In this document: positions 1 to 10,490 of the stretch, piece by piece
Numbering within the stretch: the stretch's first letter is position 1
Layout: the number at the start of each line of letters is the position of its first letter
Assembly (NCBI RefSeq): GCF_028858725.1
Contig: NC_084771.1
Coordinates: 2,818,915-2,882,914, forward strand
Length of the DNA stretch: 64,000 nt
Direction of reading: 5' to 3'
From: Colius striatus
Taxonomy: Eukaryota > Chordata > Aves > Coliiformes > Coliidae
Program-made: the position numbers and the translations under genes
The notes under the pieces: generated by a model
Told to the model about the DNA's origin: nothing
Databases searched by the model: none
Seen by the model: the letters and a program-made list of their open reading frames with translations, nothing else

Positions 1-284
1 CAGAGGCTCAAGTGCATAAAGTTGATATGTGTAAGTGTGCAGGGCAGTCAGGGGAAGGATGGGACCAAGGGTTCATCTTCCTTTCTAATGCCAGCAGACA
101 AAGAGGCATCAAATGCAAGGGCAAAATCATAGCCCTCAGACCTCAGTGAAGTGGTTCTTTACATCACAGTTAACCCAGGAATCTCTGTTCTGCAGGGTGT
201 TGTGGACACAGCTGGTATGAGCTCAGGGAGCAGCTGGATCAACTCACAGAGCAGCAACAACCCATCAAGAGTCATTAGAAGAGA
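1..284. other. Intergenic, nothing recognised
   Basis: Mixed-composition sequence without a supported exon, RNA gene or repeat. Only short chance open frames are present. Confidence 0.5.
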
Positions 285-620
285 ATACTTTCAGTTGGAA
301 GGGACCCACAGCCATCATCTAGTCCAACCCCACTCAAGGGCTGACTGAAAGTTCAGGCATGTTTTTAAGGTCACTGTCCAAATGCCTCAAACACTCTTAG
401 GCTGGAGGTATCAACCACTTCTCTAGGGAGCCTGTTCTGTGTTAGACCACCCCTCCAGTGAAGAAATGCTCCCTCATGTCCAGCCTAAACCTCCCTTGAA
501 GCACCTTTGAACCATTCCCACATCCCTGGATGCTGGGGAAGAAAAGATCAGCACCATCCTCTCTGCTTCCCCTCCTCAGGAAGACGTAGAGAGCAACGAG
601 GCCACTCTTCAGGCTCCTTG
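285..620 (-). repeat. Old CR1 LINE fragment
   Basis: Diverged CR1 3' region in minus orientation. The plus strand reads TTGGAAGGGACCCACAGCC, then ATCTAGTCCAACCCCACTCA, then GAAGAAATGCTCCCTCATGT, then TGCTTCCCCTCCTCAGG, all in the order expected for a reverse-complement CR1. Boundaries are approximate because the 5' part is strongly diverged. Confidence 0.7.
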
Positions 621-2179
621 ACACAAGGAGAACATCACAGAATTAAGCATAAGGATGTGGCTTTTACAGGCAAATCCCTGAGCCACAGATTGCTGGTGGC
701 TGGGTGAGGACCCTGGTGAAGCTCTGCAAGATGCATGAGACTGAAAGAGACCAAGATTATGGGAAGCATCTGCTGCTGATGGAGTGCTTATCAGGAACTG
801 GACACTTGAGACAAGGCTTTGGGCTCTCCCAGTGTGGCAGCTTTCCTGTTCCTGCAGCCTGTGAGCCCAGCAGACACCTGCACTAACCTTGGGTTAACTT
901 CAGGAGTATCTGCCTTTTCCCCTGCACGTAGCTGGGCAATATTTCTTCCCAGCAAAGGGCTTTATTTGCTTTAAATAAATGCAATTTCCAGGCATCCAAA
1001 GTGATGCAAAAATTCAGGTCAAAAATCCCTGAATAACTTCTGCCACCAAAAAAAGCAACAGACACTCTGAAGGGTTGAGCAGATCACACAGAGAAGGGTT
1101 GGAGGCCTTTGGAAACACTCTTTCCCCCCCCTCTTTCCTAAATGTTTCTATTTCAGACCCTTCCCATATACACCAAGGAGAGGCTCTTTTTGAACCCAAG
1201 AAGCACAGACCCCATTTGCTGCTCTCCCCAAGGGTTACACCTGCCCAGAGCTCCCTCCTCACCACCACACTCCATCCTGCCATGGGAAGCTGCTCTCACC
1301 CTGCCAGGGCTGGGGCAGCTCACAGGAGCTGCTCTGAGCAGCCTCAGGCAGGGCAGGACCTCGAGGAGACCCAGGGCAGCTCCAGCTCTGCCACAGCCCT
1401 TGCACCAGCTGCAATCAAGACCCCACAGAGCCCTGTGCTTTGTCCTAAAAGGGTTCCACATGATGCCTCTGCTTCCAGCAGCAGTTGTGGGGCTCAGCAA
1501 GCTGACAGCTGGACAGTCAGTTTCTACAGACCCACCTAGGTTTTGTCTCCTTGTCCCCCTCCTTCTCCACACCAGCAGTTGAGCTGCAATATCTTCCTTT
1601 CCCACATGCCTTGGAGAAAACCAGAGGTGTTAATGCAAGGGTTAAATGGCCAAAGAATTGTTTTAGCTCTGGATGAAAGTTCCCCCAAGGAACTCACCCC
1701 AAGGGGTGTAAGTTATGCCAGGGAGGTTTGGACAAACACTGCAACCCTGATCCTGGTAACAGCAATGCACCAGATTCTCCTTTCACACCATGGTCTGGCC
1801 AGCCAGCTTCACCCCCAGATCCCTTGCTGCACCCTTGGAATGTATTTGGGGGGCTACAGAATCAAAGACCCCTGACCAAAGTGCTGGCTGGATCCAGATG
1901 CTGAATGTTGACTTGCTGCCTGCTGGGGCGTGCCTTTGGGTTCAGGCTGCTTTGCACTTTGAAATGAAGGCAGCACCAGGCAGATTTTGACTGATCTTAC
2001 ACAGTGGCTCCAAACTGGGGATTGCTCCCAGGGCTTTCCAGCTGGAAATGCCTCCCCACAGCCCCTGATCAGACTCATTCATCTCCCAAGGGGCTAACAT
2101 CATCCCAGCTGGGTTCTTCTGTTCAGAGAAGCCACGAGCATTTGTGATCAGCTCTCTGAATAAGCACATAGATGTCTGG
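621..2179. other. Intergenic, no gene or repeat recognised
   Basis: About 1.5 kb with overlapping short open frames of up to 154 codons on both strands. None shows a recognisable domain, splice context or coding bias on one strand only, so I treat them as chance. Confidence 0.5.
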
Positions 2180-2815
2180 ACCTGAGTGTCCTGGTGATAT
2201 CTTGGCTTCCAGAGCATGTGTCCAGCTCTGGGCCCCTCAGTTGCAGAAGGACAGGGAGCTGCTGGAGAGAGTTCAGCACAGGGCACAGAGATGCTGGAGT
2301 GGAGCCTTGTGCTGAAAGGCTGAGGGAGCTGGGGCTCTGCAGCTTGGAGAAGAGGAGCCTGAGGGGTGAGCTCAGGAATGGTTCCAGATGCATCAAGGGT
2401 GGGTGTGAGGAGGCTGGAGCCAGGCTGTGCTCAGGGATGGCCAGTGACAGGACAAGGGGCAATGGGCACAAGCTGGGCTGGAAAGGGATGCTCAGAAGGG
2501 GAGGAGGGAAAGGATTGAAGATCATGACAGGAGGCTGGAGCCAGGCTGTGCTCAGGGATGGCCAGTGACAGGACAAGGGGCAACAAGCTGGAACTGAAGA
2601 GGTTCCAAAGAGACACAAGGAGGAATTTCTTCCCTGTTGAGGTGAGGGAGCACTGGCAGGGGCTGCCCAGATGGGCTGTGGAGGCTCCTTCTCTGGAGAC
2701 ATTCCAACCCAGCTGGTTCCTGTGTGCCCTGCTCTAGGTGGTGCTGCCCTGGCAGGGGGGTTGCACTGGCTGAGCTCTCCAGGTCCCTTCCAGCCCTTGA
2801 GACTCTGTGATTGTG
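2180..2815 (+). repeat. CR1 LINE fragment with internal duplication
   Basis: Plus-orientation CR1 3' region that starts near AGAGCATGTGTCCAGCTCTG and ends at CTTGAGACTCTGTGATTGTG. It contains 55 identical bases at 2408..2462 and 2529..2583 (offset 121), including GGCCAGTGACAGGACAAGG, which normally occurs once per element. The 3' 170 bases are nearly identical to those at 26700..26965 and 50530..50812, showing a young subfamily. Antisense reading frames of up to 229 codons here are repeat artefacts. Confidence 0.92.
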
Positions 2816-5051
2816 TGTTTTGCCTGATGTAGTACACATTGACCCCAGGTTTGGGAGCAGAGGGAACTCATTGATTCAGACTGAATGAAAGACCTCTGCA
2901 CACTTAGCAAGGATGCATTGGAAACTAATTAGTTTCCTCTCATCAAACCTGCTTCTGCCTCTCCCCATACCCCCCCAAGCACATAACTCTCCTTTCTGGT
3001 CCAACCCTGAGAGCCTTTGGACCATCTCCCTTTGCAGGGAGTTCTCTCCTGGGCTGAGTTTTGGGGACCAGAGCAGCATTAGCACAGCCTGGTTGTGTTT
3101 ACCTCCTGTGATTTTCAGCAGAGGGCTTCACAAAACCTGGGATGTTTCTCTACAAGTATTTTCCCCAGCTAAATCCCACTCCCTTTTCTTCAGGCAGTAA
3201 ATGAATTTTGTTTACAGAGTGCTTCAACAAGGCTTGAAATGTCATGTATGGGGAATGGGCCTCAGACTTGGGAGGCATTTGAAACCACGCTGAAACATGG
3301 CAATTTCAAGCACTTACCTGTGTCCTTCCTGCAAGCCTCGGAATCAAAGGTTTCCACGGCAACAAAGCCCACTCTCAGTCCAGCTGGATGAATTGTTCTC
3401 ATGTGATGTCATTATTAGCCAGGACCCAGGGAAATTAGGCAAATGAGCCCCCCCAGACAACAGGACTTCAAAAAGCCCAAACAACTACACTCCAAACTCA
3501 GCAAAGGAGGGAAAATGTCACCCAGCTCCCCAGAAAGAGCTCTTTTAACAAGGCTGCCTCGTTCCAGTGTCCCTGCAGGGGTAGAGAAGGGAGCAGCTCT
3601 GCCCTCCTACAGGTTGGATTTGATTTGCACCCTGGCAGGTGGCACAGTGGCCTGCATTCCTCAGCAGGCAGCCACTGGTGTTCCCAGGGGGGACACTGAC
3701 CCCCAGCACGCTCCCAGGAAGCTGGTTTGCATTAAGCTGTCTACATGGAAACACAAAGAAGGGAGAGGAGCTGCTGCCTTGGGCAAAAGGCAACTCCTTG
3801 CTGCGTCCCATGGCATGACACAGCCAGGGCTCCTTCCCCCAGCACTCAGAGCATCTTTGCCTCAAGGTAAGGAGCTCCACACACCCCTGCTGCATACCCA
3901 GGACATCTCAACGCTGCCACGTGCTGGCAGACCCTCACCTCAGAGCCTTCCTTACCTGGGACCACCTGCAGATCAGTCTCCACATCTCCCATGGATCAGG
4001 GTCCTCCCAAGTCAGCTACTCAGAGATGCTTCCCTTTCTAACTATGGTCAGGTGAACTCCATCCACTCCTCTCAATGAGGATGTGAGTGGGGCTCTCCAA
4101 TCCTAATTGATTGAGGGTTCACACTTGAAAACAAGTGTATCCTGGCAGCAGCTGTTCCCAGAGGAGGGAGAGGCAGCCACTCAGCAATGAGCTGCCATAG
4201 ATGGCCATTTGAGCATAACTGCTCCTCACCAACCCTGTCTCACTGCCCCTCATTGCAGCTGGGTGTCATAAGGCAGTATGAAGGGGAAGGCTTTGCAGTC
4301 AAACTGGGGTCTGTAGCCTGCCACAGCTGTATAAAGATGCACAAAAGCAAAGAGAAGTCATCAGAGGAGCCTACATGACCCCTCCTGGAATGCCAGGAGC
4401 TGGGCTGATGAGTTCTGGGCCGATGTGTAGCTGAGCTGGGATCAGACTGGAGACTTGCTGCTCCCAGGCTTCTGGGCAAGTGTGAATCCTGCATGTGCTG
4501 GGACAATAAATATGCATGGCCTTTAGGGAAGGCTTCTATCTGTATTACATGCATTTGGATGTGTGTGTTTGAATCCAGACCACCCTGTGCTTTCTTTCAC
4601 TGAGTTTATATAAATGGAGACATTTTGGCCATGGGGATGGGGTGGCACAGCCCTGTTCAGCCCAGGGGCTGGGCTGGGTGACTCCCCTGTTTGACCCAAA
4701 TGCTCTGTGCTTCCCACCCCCTCCCCTGCCAAACACCCATTGTAACCCTGGGGGGTGTAGGGGAGCCCCCATCCCACTGCTGGTTCTGCTGCCGTGGTGC
4801 AGGGAGCTCACCAGCACCCAGGGCAGGCTCCTGCTTGGTGGGTGACACCATTGCCCAGGAATGAGACCCAAGGAGCTGTGTCCCCTGCCCTGGGGTGAGA
4901 GCAGGGCTGGAGCAGGCTCTTTCTGCTTGGGGGCTCAGGGAAGTGCTCCCTGCTGCCTGGGATGAAGGAGCTTGGCTGTGGCTGACACCTGCACCCACTG
5001 CTCCCAGCACACCGCCCAGTCTCCTCCACAACCCATTGCCTGCTGCCTGCT
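2816..5051. other. Intergenic, no gene recognised
   Basis: About 2.2 kb of unique-looking sequence. It contains an 18-bp perfect palindrome with a TAATTA core at 2920..2937 and a 211-codon open frame at 3443..4078 with no recognisable domain, judged to be chance. Confidence 0.5.
2920..2937. other. 18-bp perfect palindrome with TAATTA core
   Basis: GGAAACTAATTAGTTTCC equals its own reverse complement. TAATTA is the core bound by many homeodomain proteins. It lies in unique sequence beyond the GABRA3 3' end, and no function can be assigned from sequence alone. Confidence 0.6.
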
Positions 5052-5297
5052 TAGAGGTGAGGAGAGGAGGACATCATCTCCATCTGCATGAGAAAAAGCT
5101 GTTTCACTGTGAGGTGAGGGAGCCCTGGCCCAGGCTGCCCAGGGAGCGTATGGAGGCTCTTTCCTTGGAGGTCTTCAAACCCAGCTGGACACGTTTCTGT
5201 GTGAGCTGATCTAGGTGGGAGCTGCTTTGGCAGAGGGCTGGAGTGGATGAGCATTAAAGATCCCTTCCAATCCCTGCCATTCTGTGATTCTATGAAG
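5052..5297 (+). repeat. CR1 LINE 3' fragment
   Basis: Plus orientation, with GAGGTGAGGGAGCCCTGGCC, the GGTGGGAGCTGCTTTGGCAG block, and the tail CCATTCTGTGATTCTATGA. Belongs to the common CR1 subfamily whose block reads CCCAGGCTGCCCAGGGAG. Confidence 0.92.
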
Positions 5298-7047
5298 GAC
5301 ACTGAGGATCTGCAGAGGAGCTGAGTGTATCTGTTCTGGGAAGCAGCCTCCCCTCCTTGCTGCTCTGCCTGCCCTTACAACACCTGCCTGCTGAATGTGA
5401 AAAGGGAAGGTGGAAGGGGCAGGAGGAAAGTCACAACCACTTCTTCCCACCTCTGACTGCAATGAGCATGGGGGTGAAGCCTGGGATCCCCCCCCATCCC
5501 CTGCAGCCTGCCAACGTGGGAAGGTGTGAGGGAGCATGGATCCCAGGCAGCCAGGAACCTGCCAAGGGAGGCTGTTCTCTGTGGAAAGGGGCGACTGCAG
5601 AGCCTCAACCCATGCTCCTGCTGACAAGCTGCCGATGGATGAGCTGTCAGGAGGAGCTGCACTCTGCACAAGAAAGCACAGATTGCTTATGAGGCAGCCA
5701 GCACAGCCATGGGCATGGAAGGGCCCTGAGAACAGGAGCCATGGAGCATTGGATTTACTCATCTCAGAGGGTGAAGGAACCAGAGAAAGCTTCTTCCACA
5801 GAGGGAAACCTCCCCCAGTGCTGGCATTTGTGATCCTACCACCCAAAGGATGGAGGGTTGGCTTTGGGGCACTCACCCCACCTCATGAGCAGCAGAGATT
5901 TCTGAGGCAGCCACAGTTAGAAGGCAGAAAATAACCACAGTGGAACCTTCATCTTCAGGAGCCTGTGGGGCTGAGCCACCCCCACAGCCACGTTACAGCC
6001 TGGCGTAGGGGATGTATTTATCTGCTCCCCAACATCTGGCAGCTCAGGAGCCACACATCAGTGGTTTCCCTCTCCCCTGAGCCCTGCTGGAGTGTAAAGC
6101 ACCTAATAACAAACACCAGCTACTGTGTTCCTTAGACACCAGTCAGCCTGAGCACTAAGTGCCCGGGTAATAAATCCTTGCTCAGCTCTGCCTCTTCTCC
6201 ACCAGTTCTCCCGGCTCTGCCTGTTTTCATTACTATTTCTTTTCTGTGGACACTGCAATTACACTCTGTTCCTCTTCAGGGCCCTTGTTCCAGGTTCAAA
6301 TGGAGAAGTGATAATGCAGGGAAGCTTTTCACATGGCTGTTTATTTTTGTCTTGTGAGTCAGGGAGATCTTTTCAGGCCGGGCCCAGCGCCGTGCACTGC
6401 TGATTGAGGCAGGACCCAGGCAGGGAGGGGGAGAGGGCTGAAAACTTCACATCCCACCTCCTGTGGTTTAAACCTGTGGTGGGCTCCCTCTTTGCCTGCT
6501 CTTACTGAGGTCACAAGCTACTCTCCTTCCTTGGGAAGACAGAAGTGTGCAGCCTGTGCTGCTGAGACCCGTGGCAAGGATCCATCTGCCACAGCAGCTG
6601 CGAGCCCCGGCGCTCCCCAGCCTCCCCTGTCCTCCCAGGCTCCCAGCAAGGAGCAGGATTCAGCTGAATGCAGCAAATTCAAATGCATCACTTCTTTTTT
6701 CCCCCCCTCCTTTATTCAAGGTTGCAGTATGTTTGGAGATCCTGCCCTGCCAGCAAGTCTCTGGGGCCGCATCCAGATGGTGCTCAGGGCACCCAGGGAA
6801 TGGGGGAGGGCGTTTGGTTCCTCCTTCAGGAGCAGAAAACAACTGGCGATGTCACTGGAGTTATTTGCTTCTCCTGCTGTTTCCCAGTGGTACTGAGCAA
6901 GTGGTGGGGGAAAGTCCTCATGGAATGGGTAAATCATAAATACTTGTAACTAAAAAGTAGGCAGAAGGTCAGGAAGGAATCCCAGGGGAACACAGGGTGT
7001 TTGCAACAGTCAGCGGGCACAGCTGCAGCACGGTGGGTCTCAGGAGC
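5298..7047. other. Intergenic, no gene recognised
   Basis: About 1.75 kb. Open frames of up to 221 codons on the minus strand run partly into the adjacent CR1 and have no recognised domain. The stretch 6040 to 6370 is AT-richer and not repetitive; it could be conserved non-coding DNA but cannot be judged alone. Confidence 0.45.
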
Positions 7048-7349
7048 TTGGGGCAGCACTTTTGCTCTGTTCTATCCAGTGACAGGACAAGGGGTGAAGC
7101 TGCAACACAAATACTTCCACTGTAACACAAGGAGAAACTGTGTCAGTGTTGGAGTGAGGGAGCCCTGGCCCAGGCTGCCCAGGGAGGGTGTGGAGGCTCC
7201 TTCCTTGGAGCTCTTCAAACCCCCTTGGACACGTTCCTATGTGACCTGATGTAGGTGGGAGCTGCTTCTGCAGGGGGTTGGGCTGGATGATCTCTAAAGG
7301 TCCCTTCCCACCCTCCCCCATGCTGTGACTCTGTGATTCTATGATTCCT
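7048..7349 (+). repeat. CR1 LINE 3' fragment
   Basis: Plus orientation. It opens with TCTATCCAGTGACAGGACAA, continues GGGAGCCCTGGCCCAGGCTG and GGTCCCTTCCCACCCTCC, and ends CTGTGATTCTATGATTCC, a typical CR1 tail. Confidence 0.93.
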
Positions 7350-9975
7350 TGCAGGTGCTTTTTTCATCTGCTTTTGCATTTGAAAAGATTTACTTCATTT
7401 CAGACCTTCCTACCCAGTGAGAAAAGTCCTTCTTTCTATTAGTTGCTAAATATAGCTGTTCATACATCCAAGGAGATGCAATGAAGTGTCCACATGAAGC
7501 CCCTACACCTTGACCTTCCTTGCTAGCAGCTCTCACAGTCCCCTGGACACTTCATGCTGTCTGAGGGACGTGGCATGGCCAGCCACGTGCTGTTACACCT
7601 CCAAAACCAGGGCAGCCACGACCCAAACTCACTGCAACAAAGGGCTCTGGAGCAGGGTAGATCCCAAGTGGTGCCTGGAAGCTGTTTGTGAGGGCTGTAG
7701 TGACAGTGGAGGTCGTTGTAACAGCTGAAGAGCACAGCAGGGTGGGTTAACTGCCCACATTCCCTTGGCACACGTTGGATTTACCACAGGCCAAAGACAT
7801 TTTGGCTAAGGGGTCCTTGTCCTTCTCCCCACCAAGGCATGATTCAGCTGGAGAAATGTACCTGGTGGGTTGGATAAACCAGTGTCTTGGCCAAGGTCTC
7901 TTCTTGCTGCCCCTGCAGAAGCAGAAAGCTCAGTTCATGTTGTACATAATGACACAGAGCTCTGCTGGAAAGCCGAGGTCTAACCAAGAGCCACACACTG
8001 TGGGGACAGAGCACCCCTCAGGGCCTCATTCTGCCAGTCCCTCACACCATCCTGCCTTGGAGCTGGCCCCCAAACTCCCCAGCCAACCTGCCTTGAAGAG
8101 ACCTTGCCCCTGGCACTGGAAAGGAAGGCATTTCAAACGTGACATGATGGAACCTTTCAAGCTCTCTGATTTTCCCCCAGAATACTTGTTTTTTTTCCAG
8201 GGGGAGCTCATCTGCTCCTCACTGGGTCAAACTCCTCAGCTGTGCAGGTAGCCTGAAGCCCAAGGGATTGGCTCCCCTTGCCCTTTGGATGCCAAAGCAT
8301 TTGGCTTGGAGAAACAGACCTTGGGAAAGAAACCAAAGACACAGGTTTCTGTTTAAAATATGACTTTTTAATTTGTTCTGGTTGGAGTTGGAGAGAGAGT
8401 GGGGAAGCAGAGTGACTTCATTCAGTGAAGAGGTCCAGTCCCACCTGGTGTGTTAGGTCAGGAGGTTAGTAGGTGGTCAGAAGAGTCCTCCTCCACTCAG
8501 CTTGCTGATCTCATTCCTGGAATCCTTGTTCCTGATGTTTTCTACTCTCTCCTCAGAACTTCACTGTAATTTTTTGGGAGGCATTTTTTGCTTTAACTTC
8601 CTGACACAGCTCAAAGCTGAAAAACACTGCAGGGTGAAAAATCCTGCTGGTTAGAATGGGCACACCTTTCTGTGCTGGGGGGGTTGTGGTGGTTTTTTTT
8701 CCAGCAAAGGTTGGAAAATATGATTGGAAAATACAAACAGGCATTGAACATTGCACCAACAAGCATCTGACACACAACTCTGAGGAAGAGGAAGAGAGAG
8801 AGAGGAGAAAGGTCACAGTTTCCATGAGAAATCCCTAAAGAAGGTGGCTACCAGCTGGGCAAGAGAGAAATAAAGTCAACAAAAAACTTAGCAAAGTGCT
8901 TTTTTCCCCCTGGTTGTTCATTATTTACAGCTGTAATAAGAGGATTGTCATGCATTAAACTGCTGCCAGCTAGGTTCTTTCTTGTGGTGGGGTGAAGAGT
9001 CTGGCAAGATGGAAAGTGAAGCAGAAGACACACTGGGGCACAGACCGAACCTGAGGCAGTGGAAATGAGCATTCCCTGGTGATTTGTTGCAGTGTCTCTT
9101 TCCCATGATGGGCTGCACTAGCAGGATGCTGCTGTGGCCTTCCCCACCCTGGCACCAGGGCTAAAGACAAACCTTTCAGTCAGGACACTGGCCTGTGGCC
9201 ACCTCCAAGTCAGCCAACAGTGAAAATGGAGTTGATGAAGTTGATCTAGTTGATACTTGTGGCCATCTGGCCAGGTTTGGTGGCCTGAGAAACTCCCTCC
9301 TGACAAACTATTGACTCTAAATACAGCCTGGCTGAGGCAATGTGGCACTGACTCAGGGTTCCCAACCCTGCCCCTGCTTTTGTGTGGTTGCAAAGGTCAG
9401 ATTGTTCTATGTATGGCTGCTGTCACCTTTGCTGGGTGCCCTGCAAACAAGAGGAATCAGCAGACTTTCCAGGGGAAGCAGAGTGTTGCTGGCAGTGGAA
9501 CGTGAGCCAATGAACTCATCAAGCTGACAGGACCTGCAAGCAGCAGTGAAGAGGCAAGAGCCTCTGAAGGCTGTGGGAGCATCCTGGCTCATGCAGCAAC
9601 CCTGGGACCTGGCTTTCCTCTCTAGGCAGATGGCATTGTAAAAGCTGTGTACACAAGGGATCTGCAGGGTGGAGGCTGGGACAGTGGGGGATAAGAAGGA
9701 GTAGCTGAAACATGCTGTGTTGTCCTGCAGCTTTGTGAGCAAACACCAGCATAATCCAACTCGTTGTGAAGGGCCACAGGTCCAATGTTAGGGCTAACCC
9801 AAACCTAAGGCTCTCTGCTGTTCAAAGCAGCACTGATTCTGTGTTGGGAAGCAGGCACAGAGCCAGAAACAGAATTGGTTTTGTTTGCTTGTGGGTGGTG
9901 GTGTCCTTCATTGTCATGGCTGGGACACGACAAGGCACAGGCATCAATGGCTGCTGGCTGGGAAAGCCTTCCTCC
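7350..9975. other. Intergenic, no gene recognised
   Basis: About 2.6 kb without a recognised repeat or exon; open frames are short (up to 158 codons) and unremarkable. An AT-rich segment lies around 8340 to 8960 with a short T run near 8693. Confidence 0.5.
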
Positions 9976-10490
9976 ATGGAATCCCAGAGTGCTGGGGGCT
10001 GGAAGGGACTTCTAGAGCTCATCCAGTCCAACCCCCTGCCAAAGCAGCTCCCACCTAGATCAGGTCACACAGGAAAGTGTCCAGGGGGATTTGAAGACCT
10101 CCTGAGAAGGAGCCTCCACACCCTCCCTGGGCAGCCTGGGCCAGGGCTTAATAACCCTCTGGGTGAAAAGGTTCTTCCTCATCTCCAATCTCAACCTCCC
10201 CTGGGGAACTTGAGCCTGTCAAGTTCCTTGTGTCCTGTCACTCATCACTGGAGAGAAGAGATTGACCCCCAGCTCACCACAACTCCCCTTCAGGCAGCTG
10301 CAGAGAGTGCTCCTGTCTCCCCTCAGCCTCCTTTTCTCCAGGCTGAACATCTTCAGCTCCCTCAGTTGCTCCTCATCAGACTTGTGCTCCAGCCCCTTCA
10401 CCACTTGTCCCTGCTGAACCTCATGAAGCTCCCCTGCCCAGCTCTCAAGCTGGTTGGGATCTTGCTGAATGGCAGAAGCAGCAGGGGTCT
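9976..10490 (-). repeat. CR1 LINE fragment, mosaic tail
   Basis: Minus orientation, so the plus strand begins with the tail: GGCTGGAAGGGACTTCTAGA, AGCTCCCACCTAGATCAGGT, then CCTCCCTGGGCAGCCTGGGC. From about 10145 onward it reads TTAATAACCCTCTGGGTGAA and follows the same body as the element at 53337..54060, whose tail is of a different type. The 251-codon plus-strand frame crossing it is an artefact. Confidence 0.9.

Noticed and set aside
2148..2837. 229-codon minus-strand open frame
   Set aside because: It is the antisense of a CR1 element. The same peptide pattern recurs at every antisense copy of that subfamily (for example 26554..27093), so it is a repeat artefact.
3443..4078. 211-codon plus-strand frame
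   Set aside because: No domain or signal recognised; overlaps an open frame on the other strand; treated as chance.
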